From Micromonosporaceae bacterium (GTDB taxonomy: Bacteria; Actinomycetota; Actinomycetes; Mycobacteriales; Micromonosporaceae): DNA of 20,369 bases. The stretch covers positions 1 through 20,369 of the forward strand of contig DPJL01000128.1 of NCBI GenBank assembly GCA_003543035.1. The letters run 5' to 3'. This document shows, piece after piece, positions 7,832 to 14,548 of the stretch. The notes under the pieces were generated by a model that did no database searches, had not been told where the DNA came from, and saw only the letters and a list, made by a program, of their open reading frames with translations. Numbering within the stretch: position 1 is the first letter of the stretch; each line of letters begins with the position of its first letter. The position numbers were made by a program, and so were the translations under genes.

Positions 7832-8136
7832 CGTGTGGCCTCACGATCGGCGGCCGGGGTCTTGCGGGCCTTGAACATTTGCAGCATCCGGTCGGTGACC
7901 ACGAACCCTCCGACCAGGTTGACCGTAGCCAGCACCACCGCGATCAGCGAGAGCGTCAAACTCAGGGTGGAGTCGGCGCGGGCGGCCACCACGACTGTGC
8001 CGACCAGGATGATCCCGCTGATGGCGTTGGAGCCCGACATCAGCGGGGTGTGCAAGGTGGTGGATACCTTGGCGATGACCTCGTACCCGGTGAAACTGGC
8101 CAGCACCAAAACCGTCAGCAGCGCCACGGTGTCCAC
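7828..8136 (-). CDS. pntAB: NAD(P) transhydrogenase alpha subunit part 2 (membrane part)
   Basis: This 102-residue protein is the membrane segment that in E. coli is fused to the C-terminus of PntA but here is a separate gene, as in Rhodospirillum and many actinobacteria. It has three hydrophobic helices, with family motifs FTGYEVIAKVSTTLHTPLMS and GSNAISGI in the first two and VNLVGGFVVTDRMLQMF near the end. The start is a GTG at 8136 that directly abuts the pntA stop, with GGAGG at 8142-8146 inside the end of pntA, 5 nt away. Its own stop overlaps the pntB start. Together with PntB it builds the proton channel of domain II. Confidence 0.95.
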   Translation of the reverse strand: MDTVALLTVLVLASFTGYEVIAKVSTTLHTPLMSGSNAISGIILVGTVVVAARADSTLSLTLSLIAVVLATVNLVGGFVVTDRMLQMFKARKTPAADREATR

Positions 8137-9264
8137 TCAGGCCTCCATCTTTTCGAGCAGTTCTCGCGCCGGCGCGAACCGGACCTCACCGTTGTGCACG
8201 ACACAGCAGCCGGCCACGATCTCGTCGGTCAGATCCGGTACCACCTGCCCATCGGTGGTCATCAACAGCAGCAGGCCGCTGATGTTGGCGGCGTAAAGAC
8301 GGCTCGCCTGCCCGGGCATCTGGCTCGGCAGATTTTGCGCGCCCCACACGGTGGCACCACCAACTGCTACCCCGGCGCCGGGCACCGCACCCTCGACATT
8401 GCCGCCCTGCTCCGCGGCGAGGTCAACCACCACCGACCCGGGCCGCATAGCCGCCACCATCTCCTTAGTCACCAGGAGTGGGGCTGGGCGCCCAGGCACC
8501 GCCGCAGTGGTGATAAGCGCATCCGCGTCGGCGATGTGCGGCGCCAGTAGTTCGCGTTGCAGGCGCGAGCGTTCCTCGGTCATCTCGCGGGCATACCCGG
8601 CCGCACCGTCCAAGGTGGGCAGCTCCAGCTCAATGAATTCGGCGCCCACACTTCGGACCTCCTCGGCCGCGGCGGCCCGCACGTCGTAAGCCTTCACCAC
8701 CGCCCCGAGCCGCCGAGCGGTGGCGATGGCCTGCAAGCCCGCTACACCGGCGCCGAGCACCACGACTTTGGCTGGCGGGACGGTTCCCGCCGCGGTCATG
8801 AACATGGGGAAGAAACGCGGCAACTTCTCCGCCGCGATCAACGCGCAGCGGTAACCCGCAACCAGCGCCTGCGACGACAGCGCATCCATACCCTGCGCCC
8901 GCGTGATACGCGGGATCAGCTCCATCGCCAGCGCGCTCCGGCCGCTGTCACGCACCGCTCTGAGTACCTCCCGCTCCTGCGCCACCGGCAGGAAGCTGAT
9001 GATGATTGCGCCCTCGCCGAGTCGCGTGACCTGTTCGGCTGACGGCGGCTGCACACCGAGCAACGCATGCGCGCCATCGACAGCGGTCACCGAGACCTGC
9101 GCACCAGCGTCGCGGTAGGACCCGTCGCCAAAGCCGGCCGCCTCCCCCGCACCCGCTTCGACGTGGACGGTCAAACCGGCCTTGACCAGCCGCCCCGCGG
9201 CATCAGGCGTCAAGGCCACCCGCCGTTCATGCGTCCGAGTCTCGCGAACTACGGCGACCTTCAT
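8137..9264 (-). CDS. pntA: NAD(P) transhydrogenase alpha subunit part 1 (NAD-binding)
   Basis: This 375-residue soluble subunit is domain I, which binds NAD(H) and exchanges hydride with PntB. It belongs to the alanine dehydrogenase/PntA family. The N-terminus MKVAVVRETRTHERRVALTP is characteristic, RAQGMDALSSQA lies at residues 122-133, and the nucleotide-binding GAGVAG at 171-176 is followed by the acidic YDVR at 193-196. It lacks the C-terminal membrane segment of E. coli PntA because that part is encoded by the next gene. The ATG at 9264 has no ribosome binding site and lies 6 nt after a -10-like TATCGT, so it is probably translated from a leaderless transcript. Confidence 0.95.
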   Translation of the reverse strand: MKVAVVRETRTHERRVALTPDAAGRLVKAGLTVHVEAGAGEAAGFGDGSYRDAGAQVSVTAVDGAHALLGVQPPSAEQVTRLGEGAIIISFLPVAQEREVLRAVRDSGRSALAMELIPRITRAQGMDALSSQALVAGYRCALIAAEKLPRFFPMFMTAAGTVPPAKVVVLGAGVAGLQAIATARRLGAVVKAYDVRAAAAEEVRSVGAEFIELELPTLDGAAGYAREMTEERSRLQRELLAPHIADADALITTAAVPGRPAPLLVTKEMVAAMRPGSVVVDLAAEQGGNVEGAVPGAGVAVGGATVWGAQNLPSQMPGQASRLYAANISGLLLLMTTDGQVVPDLTDEIVAGCCVVHNGEVRFAPARELLEKMEA

Positions 9265-9270
9265 GCCGCG

Positions 9271-9276
9271 ACGATA
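9271..9276 (-). promoter_or_regulatory. Probable -10 element of a leaderless pntA promoter
   Basis: On the minus strand TATCGT fits the actinobacterial TAnnnT -10 pattern and ends 6 nt before the pntA ATG, which would place the transcription start at or next to the start codon. A weak -35 (CTGTCG) lies 18 nt upstream. The absence of a ribosome binding site supports leaderless initiation. Confidence 0.4.
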
Positions 9277-9353
9277 GCGGCTTGTCGATCACAACGACAG
9301 AGCAGTGTGCCGCTGCAGCATGTCCCACGCCCCACAGCGTGGCCGTTGACGTC

Positions 9354-9545
9354 CTACTGCTGTACCGGGCTGGTTTGCCGGTCCACGTAGGCGCGCACGG
9401 TGTCGACCAGACGCATCAGCTCGATAGGCAGCGGGAAGATCAGGGTGGAGTTTCTACGATCCGCCACTTGGCGGACGCGCCAGATGTTCCCCACGGTGCC
9501 GGGCTGCGCATCGCTGCAAACCCCCAACGATGGCTCTCCCTGACC
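9354..9545 (-). pseudogene. C-terminal scrap of an SPFH/slipin (stomatin-like) protein
   Basis: This stretch is open on the minus strand from just after a TAA at 9546 to a TAG at 9354-9356. Its second half reads RQVADRRNSTLIFPLPIELM, which matches the conserved C-terminal part of stomatin/slipin proteins (typically ADKNSTLIFPLPIELLR), followed by about 20 residues of tail. The preceding half does not look like SPFH sequence, and the membrane anchor and band-7 domain are missing. It is therefore a remnant. An intact slipin is often found beside SHOCT-type small membrane proteins such as the one upstream. Confidence 0.55.
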
Positions 9546-9629
9546 TTACGGCTGGCGGCGGCACCAGCACAGGGCAACGAGGTTGTGTCCCGATCCGGAG
9601 CACTGGTGTTCTTGGACTGGATGGTTCAC
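9546..9629 (-). CDS. Possible 27-residue Cys/His-rich small protein
   Basis: A GTG at 9629 overlaps the stop of the SHOCT gene as GTGA, and AAGG lies 8 nt upstream. The product is 27 residues. Its middle reads HQCSGSGHNLVALCWC, with cysteines at 10, 21 and 23 and histidines at 3, 8 and 15, so it could bind a metal ion. I do not recognise a family. Support comes from the coupling geometry and the unusual residue content; the small size makes chance a real possibility. Confidence 0.3.
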   Translation of the reverse strand: MNHPVQEHQCSGSGHNLVALCWCRRQP

Positions 9630-9905
9630 GCCGCCGGCCTTGATGGTGGTGTCTGCCGGCCGCGAAGTACCGCCAGCCGGTGCCGGTATTCCTGCTCGTC
9701 GATGTCGCTACGGGCGAAGCGTTCTGCCAGCAGTTGCTCGGGGCTGCCGTGGGGACGCGCCGCTGGTGCGGCCGGCACGGACGTGCTCAGGTAGCGGGCG
9801 AGCAATGACAACGCCGACGATGACGGCGAGGACCAGCAGGCTGCTCACGCCCATCCAGGCCATGCCCCAGCCGCTCATGTGCCCGTATCCGCCTGGGCAC
9901 CACAT
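9626..9905 (-). pseudogene. Small SHOCT-domain membrane protein split by a frameshift
   Basis: From an ATG at 9905, with GGAGG 6 nt upstream (9912-9916), the first frame encodes a Gly/Met/Trp-rich start (MWCPGGYGHMSGWGMAWMG) and a single membrane helix (VSSLLVLAVIVGVV). Near 9805 the natural continuation, LLARYLSTSV, is in another frame. That frame ends with a SHOCT domain, SPEQLLAERFARSDIDEQEY followed by RHRLAVLRG, and stops at 9626. Joined, the two parts make a normal protein of about 95 residues. SHOCT domains are short helical modules often at the end of membrane proteins. The single indel could be a true mutation or a sequencing error; no slippery sequence suggests programmed shifting. 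Confidence 0.7.
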
Positions 9906-9981
9906 AGGTCACCTCCGTATGTGGTGCTGCGTTTCATGGCAAGCACGCCGCCAGCGCGGGTCTTGACCTTCACGAGGGCCA

Positions 9982-9997
9982 CGGGCAGATCTGCCCG
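9982..9997. promoter_or_regulatory. Perfect 16-bp palindrome upstream of the SHOCT gene
   Basis: CGGGCAGATCTGCCCG is a perfect inverted repeat without spacer, 77 nt upstream of the SHOCT gene start and in the space between that gene and the metallothionein-like gene. Such a site could bind a dimeric repressor. No known regulator is recognised from it. Confidence 0.35.
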
Positions 9998-10156
9998 AGC
10001 CGACACCGTGAATGCTTACTCAATGCCACGTGCGATTTTTGGGATCGCCTTCGCTATCGGTGGCGATCAATGACCGGGCCGCACTTGGCAGCCACCTCGG
10101 TGTGGGGGCAAGGTTTGGGTGCCGGCGTGACGTGATGCTCGGTCCACAGTGGACCT

Positions 10157-10417
10157 TCAGCGGGCGTGCGATCCCACGGTATCGCGAAGTTGCGCGCCAT
10201 GTTCAGGATCGGCCGCGCGGGCGCAATGCGCGCAACAGAAGAACCTGCCCGACAGCTCAAACCCGTGACCGACGATCCTGCAATGGCAGTGCTCACATTC
10301 CGGGGCTATACGCACAATGGCGCACTCAATCGAGTCGAAGATGTGGCGGGCACCGTCGGCGGTATGAACCTCGAACGCACCCCAGTAGTCGTTGCCGCAT
10401 ACCTCACACACGGCCAT
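10157..10417 (-). CDS. Metallothionein-like Cys-rich protein
   Basis: This 86-residue protein has nine cysteines (4, 7, 32, 41, 44, 46, 61, 62 and 65) and several histidines, arranged as CEVCGNDY, then SIECAI, then CEHCHCRIVGHG, then RFFCCAHCARA. This matches the bacterial metallothionein family that binds zinc, cadmium or copper. The actinobacterial members usually carry the same FDSIECAI-type insert. The ATG at 10417 is chosen because GGAGG lies 8 nt upstream; a GTG at 10426 in the same frame falls within that site. It is on the same strand as its neighbours but separated by about 250 nt on each side, so it may have its own promoter. A role in metal storage or detoxification is likely. Confidence 0.8.
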   Translation of the reverse strand: MAVCEVCGNDYWGAFEVHTADGARHIFDSIECAIVRIAPECEHCHCRIVGHGFELSGRFFCCAHCARAADPEHGAQLRDTVGSHAR

Positions 10418-10666
10418 CTGCGCCACCTCCCATGCAACAACACCAGCGGCAGCCGGAACCGACCGCCGGTCCCCTTGCGCGCTACCCGATAACAGGCGTG
10501 GCTAAACAGACACGCCGCCTCCTCGGCGGATGACCGATGAGCAATATTCTGATGTGCCGGTTCATCGTGCGCCGCCATTGCCTTTTGGTCATACCCGCTC
10601 CGTCAGCGGCTATGCCTCAACCGCTTGCGTATCCTCGGGCCAGAGCCTGCGACGAGGACGTTGGCT

Positions 10667-11134
10667 TCATCCCGGGGTGAAGCTGTCGGCGATGTCCTGA
10701 CGCAGATTGCCGATCGCTTGAGCGGCCAGAGCCGCGAAGTCTTCCTCCCCGCACCGCTGCGCAAAGACCGTGATGTCTAGCCGGGCGCCGGCCACGTCAG
10801 GCACCACGGTCGCCTCGCCGTACCACGGTTGGTGCCCGGCGTCGCCGCAGCCGATGCCGAGCAGGGTTTGGGCGATGATGCGCTGTTCGGCGGTGTCAGT
10901 GGGACCGGCCTGCACACCGAGGCGGACCTTGAGCAGATTAGGCCCTGCCGAATCGAGGAAGAACGGGTCCGGCAGGCAACGGCTCACCCGCCCCGGGTCG
11001 GTTAACGCCTCGTACACCAGCTCCGGGACTACCCCGAAACTCGCCGAGGCGGCATACACCTGCTCTCGCGTGGCGCCCATGGGAACAGATTTCCCTGCCA
11101 GCCCGTCATCGACACCCCGCCGAAGCGCTTTCAT
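10667..11134 (-). CDS. SRPBCC (START-like) family protein
   Basis: The frame encodes up to 155 residues. FGVVPELVYEALTDPGRVSR at about residues 33-52 is a typical first strand and helix of the SRPBCC/START-like ligand-binding fold, and the C-terminal part ends in a long amphipathic helix (EDFAALAAQAIGNLRQDIAD). These proteins bind hydrophobic ligands, or catalyse cyclase or hydrolase reactions; nothing here fixes the ligand. The start is uncertain. ATG 11134 has no ribosome binding site, while ATG 11080 would give 137 residues and still keep the whole fold. It lies downstream of the DUF1876 gene with a gap of about 50 nt or more. Confidence 0.7.
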   Translation of the reverse strand: MKALRRGVDDGLAGKSVPMGATREQVYAASASFGVVPELVYEALTDPGRVSRCLPDPFFLDSAGPNLLKVRLGVQAGPTDTAEQRIIAQTLLGIGCGDAGHQPWYGEATVVPDVAGARLDITVFAQRCGEEDFAALAAQAIGNLRQDIADSFTPG

Positions 11135-11186
11135 GCGAGCTTGCGGCGTTCGACCCGCCGGTCATCTCCCATTCGGGCGATCGGAC

Positions 11187-11459
11187 TTAGCGCACCGGCC
11201 CGCGTAAGTCGGCCGATGGCCGCAGCTGCCACAACGCTGCCGATTCCATCTGGCTGGCCAGCGCGGACAAGGCACGGGCCACCGCCAGCTGATCACCCAC
11301 CTGCGACTGAGGCACGTCCGCCGGGTGTCGTTGCGCCTGCCCATCGGCCCGTAACCGATCCGGCCCGGCACCCTCAAGTAGTGCTTTGGCGTGAGTCCAA
11401 CCGCCGTCATCGTGTTCATCGATATCGATCTGCACGGTCCAATGTTTCAGGCTGGTCAT
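11187..11459 (-). CDS. DUF1876 protein
   Basis: This 90-residue protein begins MTSLKHWTVQIDIDEHDD and continues with a charged middle and the helix VGDQLAVARALSALASQM. Both are characteristic of the DUF1876 family, small alpha/beta proteins found almost only in actinobacteria. In Mycobacterium tuberculosis, Rv1738 is a member induced in hypoxia and proposed to act on ribosomes. The ATG at 11459 is preferred over the longer frame because similarity starts exactly there and GGTGGG lies 5 nt upstream. The central part (PDRLRADGQAQRHPADVP) is a little irregular compared with the family, so activity is not certain. Confidence 0.8.
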   Translation of the reverse strand: MTSLKHWTVQIDIDEHDDGGWTHAKALLEGAGPDRLRADGQAQRHPADVPQSQVGDQLAVARALSALASQMESAALWQLRPSADLRGPVR

Positions 11460-11858
11460 GTTCACCCACCGGGATGCAACGAAGATATTGACGCCGTGGA
11501 GGTTCCCCGCCACCAGCAACCCGAAACGGACCCTGCTGACCGCGCGCCTATTGCCGGTCTCTCCCGGCGTGCGGCACCCGCGTGATCGGTGGCCGCAAGA
11601 GTTCGCGGCCGGGCGAGGCGACGAGCCCTCAGGCCCGGCTGAAACTCGCTGCCCTTGCCCGAGTCACCCCGGCCAGCCTGGCGTAAGCGGGCCATGCACC
11701 TGACCAGTCAACCTTGGCTGCTTCGGAACTCAGGCGGGCGGCGGTTCAGGAAACGGCGGTAGTGGATGCGGCTCGGCAGGCGGCGGCGGGGACGGTGTTG
11801 GCGGCCCCGGAGGCGGCCTGGGCATACCGTCCTATCTCCACAGTTGGCTGGTAGACCC
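11460..11858. other. Gene-poor stretch between divergent genes
   Basis: This 400-nt space separates DUF1876 (minus) from the broken CBS gene (plus) and should hold promoters in both directions, but I see none that is convincing. From about 11686 to 11853 the plus strand has a Gly-poor, Ala-rich open frame (ASELRRAAVQETAVVDAARQ and following residues, ending STVGW) with codon use like a real gene but only a TTG as possible start. It may be the tail of a lost gene. No family is recognised. Confidence 0.3.
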
Positions 11859-12243
11859 ATGGCAGTACAACGGGTTTACGGGATTCTGGCTGGCTGGTGC
11901 AAATGGTGTGTGAACCATTGGGCAGCAAGCTCATCACGGGCAGCAACGGGGATCTGCGCGGGGTGGTGGCCGACCGGGACCTGGTTGTGCGGGTCCTGGC
12001 AAGGAACCTGGACCCGGCAACGGCAACGCTGGGCGACATTTGCAGCCCGGACCCGATCACAAAGTCAGCCCCGGCGATCCGGTTAGCTACACCGTCGAAC
12101 TCATGCGCGACAAGGCATTGCGGCGCTTGCCGGTGGTAAGCGACGGCATACCCGTGGGCATCGTTTCGATCGGTGACCTGGCCGTGCAGGAAGACCGACA
12201 GTCGGCAGTGGCCGATATTTTGGCAGCACCACCAAACCACTGA
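11859..12243 (+). pseudogene. Hrp1-like tandem CBS-domain protein, frameshifted
   Basis: The pieces read like the hypoxic response protein 1 family (two CBS domains, about 140 residues). An ATG at 11859 leads to RVYGILAGW. In a second frame, VQMVCEPLG then SNGDLRGVVADRDLVVRVLA and NLDPATATLGDICSPDPITK run from about 11895 to 12070. In a third frame, PGDPVSYTVELMRDKALRRL, PVVSDGIPVGIVSIGDLAVQ and ILAAPPN run to the stop at 12241-12243. Frame changes are near 11895 and 12070, and about 15-20 residues of the first CBS domain (the normal ...MRELDVGALPVCG part) are missing. The deletion argues for real gene decay, not merely an error. Intact homologues bind no nucleotide strongly but are induced by hypoxia. 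Confidence 0.72.
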
Positions 12244-12386
12244 TGGCACAAACTCCACCACAGGCCGGAGCCGTGATGGCGGTGGCCAGGAAGCCTGGTC
12301 GCCCCACTTTCGGCGATAGCCCGGCCCGTGGCCAGCCACAAAGACGACGCCGGGCGGGAAAGCGCAATTACGGGCGTGTCATGTAG
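12243..12386 (+). CDS. Possible 47-residue basic protein
   Basis: The ATG at 12243 overlaps the stop of the CBS gene by 1 nt (TGATG), a layout that usually indicates translational coupling. The 47-residue product is rich in arginine and lysine, with KPGRPTFGDSPARGQPQRRR in the middle and GKRNYGRVM at the end, so it could bind nucleic acid or ribosomes. I know no matching family. Because the upstream CBS gene is broken, coupling may no longer work, and the frame could be chance. Confidence 0.3.
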   Translation: MAQTPPQAGAVMAVARKPGRPTFGDSPARGQPQRRRRAGKRNYGRVM

Positions 12387-12625
12387 CCCGATGCTGGTGC
12401 ATGGGCCGGTGATGATGAATGGGTGATCATTGTCCTTTTGCAGACTGTATTGTTCGTGAGGGCAGCACGATCGGCAGTATGAAGCCCGGCTGTTTCTGTT
12501 TCCAAATCAGTCGGGCTCCACAGACCATCGTAAATCTGGCAAATATGGCGAGTCAACTGCCTCCAGCCATGCATAAACCTCAACAGCGGGGGTACCCAAA
12601 GCATGACGGGGGTGGGTGCATTTCC

Positions 12626-13198
12626 ATGTTTGCGCTGGGCAGTCTCGCATTGAGCACGTTGCTGGCCGCAGCGTGTGCCATTCTTGCCGAAAACCCCGTC
12701 CCTGCCGAACCGAAAACGGCTGATACCGCGTTCGCCGTCATTTACGCCCCAGGCGTTACCGCGATCACTTATGACATCACCACGGTGCCGCCTGCGGGCC
12801 GCGTCCAGCTCAGCATTTCCAGTCCTGGCGAGCCGTTGAAAGTGACGCTGGCCGTAACGGGCCTGGCCCCGGACCGGGTCTTCGGCGCACATCTGCACAC
12901 CAAATCGTGCGCCCCCACTGGCGCGGGCGCCGGGCCGCACTACCAGCACCGGCCTGATCCAGCCGCCAATACGGAGCATCCGTCGGTGGACCCGGCCTAC
13001 ACGAACGCCGAAAACGAGGTGTGGCTTGACTTCCGCACCGACGACAGCGGCCGCGCGGGCGCGGCATCGGCACACGAATGGTCCTATGACGCCGGACGCG
13101 CACCTCTATCGCTGATCATCCACGCGGAGGCCACCAAGACCGGACCAGGGCAGGCCGGACAGGCTGGCGCCCGGCTGGCCTGCGTCAACCTGCCATAA
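12626..13198 (+). CDS. Secreted Cu/Zn superoxide dismutase-like protein
   Basis: From the ATG at 12626 the 190-residue product has an N-terminal hydrophobic segment with a possible cysteine anchor (LAAAC, Cys17), then a beta-barrel of the Cu/Zn superoxide dismutase family. Visible landmarks are GAHLHTKSC (His89, His91, Cys95), GPHYQH (His105, His108), IIHAEA (His166) and a late cysteine at 186 that could pair with Cys95. The canonical zinc-site aspartate region is replaced by NEVWLDF, as in a divergent actinobacterial subgroup, so dismutase activity is not assured. The open frame extends 207 nt further upstream, but that extension lacks a signal and interrupts secretion, so it was not used. 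Ribosome binding site: GGGGGTGGG, somewhat distant. Confidence 0.75.
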   Translation: MFALGSLALSTLLAAACAILAENPVPAEPKTADTAFAVIYAPGVTAITYDITTVPPAGRVQLSISSPGEPLKVTLAVTGLAPDRVFGAHLHTKSCAPTGAGAGPHYQHRPDPAANTEHPSVDPAYTNAENEVWLDFRTDDSGRAGAASAHEWSYDAGRAPLSLIIHAEATKTGPGQAGQAGARLACVNLP

Positions 13199-13229
13199 CC
13201 GGATCGTGTGAAGGCAAGGAGGATTCGTC

Positions 13230-13700
13230 ATGCAAAGCCGGGCAAGATTTCTCGGGCACGCCATCCATCCTGTGCTGGTGGTGTTTCCGCTCGGGCTGTA
13301 CACCACGGCCGTGATCTTCGACGTGATCCGGCTGATCACCGACCGTGCCGGGTTCGCCCCAGCCGCCGGATACACCATGGGAATCGGTGTCATCGGTGGA
13401 GTCCTGGCCGGCGTGATCGGGTTCGTCGACTGGTTCGCCATCCCGAAAGGAACCCGTGCCAGGAAGGTCGGTCTCGTGCACGGTGTCGGCAACGTTGCGG
13501 TCAATGTCCTTTTTGGAGTGAGCTGGCTGCTGCGAATGAATTCTGACAACTGGGTACCGGGCGCAGCTGCTCTTGTTTGCAGCTTCGCCGGTCTCGCCCT
13601 AGCGGGGTTCACCGGATGGCTTGGCGGCGAACTCGTCGAGCGCCTCGCCGTCAGCGTCGACGAAGACGCCAACATCAACGCCAAAAGCTCCCTCGCCTAG
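13230..13700 (+). CDS. DUF2231 membrane protein
   Basis: This 156-residue protein has four hydrophobic segments and the DUF2231 signature at its N-terminus, LGHAIHPVLVVFPLGLY, with conserved His10, Pro13 and Pro20-type positions. The function of the family is unknown; members often sit near cytochrome or stress genes. An excellent ribosome binding site, AAGGAGG at 13216-13222, lies 7 nt before the ATG. It begins 31 nt after the SOD-like gene on the same strand, so the two are probably one transcript. The C-terminal tail (VDEDANINAKSSLA) is hydrophilic and cytoplasmic or exposed. Confidence 0.85.
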   Translation: MQSRARFLGHAIHPVLVVFPLGLYTTAVIFDVIRLITDRAGFAPAAGYTMGIGVIGGVLAGVIGFVDWFAIPKGTRARKVGLVHGVGNVAVNVLFGVSWLLRMNSDNWVPGAAALVCSFAGLALAGFTGWLGGELVERLAVSVDEDANINAKSSLA

Positions 13701-13744
13701 CGGGCCGCTGCCCGGGTACCCAGCAAAAGGTTTTGAAATTTGCG

Positions 13745-14212
13745 TTAGCGGGAGTAAGTCCCTATCAGCTGGCCGTGTGCGAGCCTTGTGTCCCTGACGG
13801 CCTTGTTGATATCGGCTACGGCCGGCTGAGGTGGCAGATGAATCGGCCGGTCCAGGGCGCATAGGTGGAACACGTAGTGATGCGGGCGGTCACCGCGCGG
13901 CGGCTGCGGACCGCCCCAGCCGGTTTCGCCGAAGCTGTTGAGCCACTGCTGCCCGGCGTCGGGCACCTGGCCCTCGGCAATCGCTTTGGTGTCCGGGCTG
14001 ATGCCCGTGACAAGCCAGTGCAGGAAAGGCCCGCTGGGCGGGTCAGGATCCTCGCACCACAGGACGAGCTCTACTGCGGCCCTGGGGACGTCAGACCAGG
14101 CAAGTGGCGGCGAGATGTTCTCGGTGTCGCGGGCGAAACGTGGTGGCAGCGCCTCGCCGCCGGTGAAGGCAGAGCTGCGCAAGTGAAGGTCAGTCAGGGT
14201 ACTGCGGTTCAT
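13745..14212 (-). CDS. YbhB/YbcL-type PEBP protein
   Basis: This 155-residue soluble protein belongs to the phosphatidylethanolamine-binding (Raf kinase inhibitor-like) family, bacterial YbhB/YbcL branch. It shows the two hallmark motifs, CEDPDPPSGPFLHWLVTGI in the first half and GPQPPRGDRPHHYVFHLCAL in the second, which together form the anion-binding pocket. Its cellular role in bacteria is not settled. The ATG at 14212 was chosen because AGGGG lies 6 nt upstream and overlaps the stop of the DUF3040 gene; an adjacent TTG at 14215 is less likely. It forms a two-gene operon with that gene. Confidence 0.88.
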   Translation of the reverse strand: MNRSTLTDLHLRSSAFTGGEALPPRFARDTENISPPLAWSDVPRAAVELVLWCEDPDPPSGPFLHWLVTGISPDTKAIAEGQVPDAGQQWLNSFGETGWGGPQPPRGDRPHHYVFHLCALDRPIHLPPQPAVADINKAVRDTRLAHGQLIGTYSR

Positions 14213-14221
14213 CAAAATCCC

Positions 14222-14488
14222 CTAGTTGCGGCGCAGTTGCTGGATAAGGGAGCCAATGGTGAGCGCCAGGAGCGACCCAAGCAGGGCTACGACAGCGATC
14301 CGCCAGCCAAACACCACGGTGACGGCAATCCAGGCCAGCACACTCGTCAGGAACAGCCAAAACCCGCCAAACGGCCGGTGCCGCCATAGCCACGACGGCT
14401 TGGAAAGTCTGGCCGCCAGCTTGGGGTCGGCCTGGGTGAACTCCTGCTCGATCCTGTCGAGCTCTTTCTGCTCGTCCTCGCTCAGCAT
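14222..14488 (-). CDS. DUF3040 small membrane protein
   Basis: This 88-residue protein starts with the DUF3040 motif MLSEDEQKELDRIEQEFTQA, followed by a Pro/Trp-rich linker and two hydrophobic helices (WLFLTSVLAWIAVTVVFGW and IAVVALLGSLLALTIGSL). The family is actinobacterial and of unknown function. The ATG at 14488 matches the family start, with GGGAGG upstream; the longer frame to 14524 adds a basic stretch not seen in the family. It is divergent from the aconitase gene, with which it shares a 60-nt promoter region, and precedes the PEBP gene by 9 nt. Confidence 0.85.
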   Translation of the reverse strand: MLSEDEQKELDRIEQEFTQADPKLAARLSKPSWLWRHRPFGGFWLFLTSVLAWIAVTVVFGWRIAVVALLGSLLALTIGSLIQQLRRN

Positions 14489-14548
14489 CGGCACTCGCCT
14501 CCCGCTCCCCCTGGATGTACCCACGTTTGGTTAGTCCTATGCCAGGGA

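Noticed and set aside
10054..10296. 80-residue minus-strand frame overlapping the metallothionein-like gene
   Set aside because: It overlaps in another frame, has no ribosome binding site and does not resemble any family; the Cys-rich frame is clearly the coding one.
10418..10666. Short minus-strand frame of 36 residues starting MTKRQWRRTMNRH
   Set aside because: No ribosome binding site, no coupling to a neighbour and no family resemblance; likely chance.
11082..11096. GGGAACAGATTTCCC inverted repeat as a possible operator
   Set aside because: Only five paired bases on each side, and it lies in or at the start of the SRPBCC gene; too weak to call.
12301..12340. CACTTTCGGCGATAG-like sequence resembling a DosR box
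   Set aside because: Only one half-site is partly similar and the GGGAC/GTCCC symmetry is missing.
14510..14547. CCCTGG...CCAGGG inverted repeat between DUF3040 and aconitase genes
   Set aside because: Six-base arms over 26 nt are expected by chance in GC-rich DNA, and no regulator motif is recognisable.
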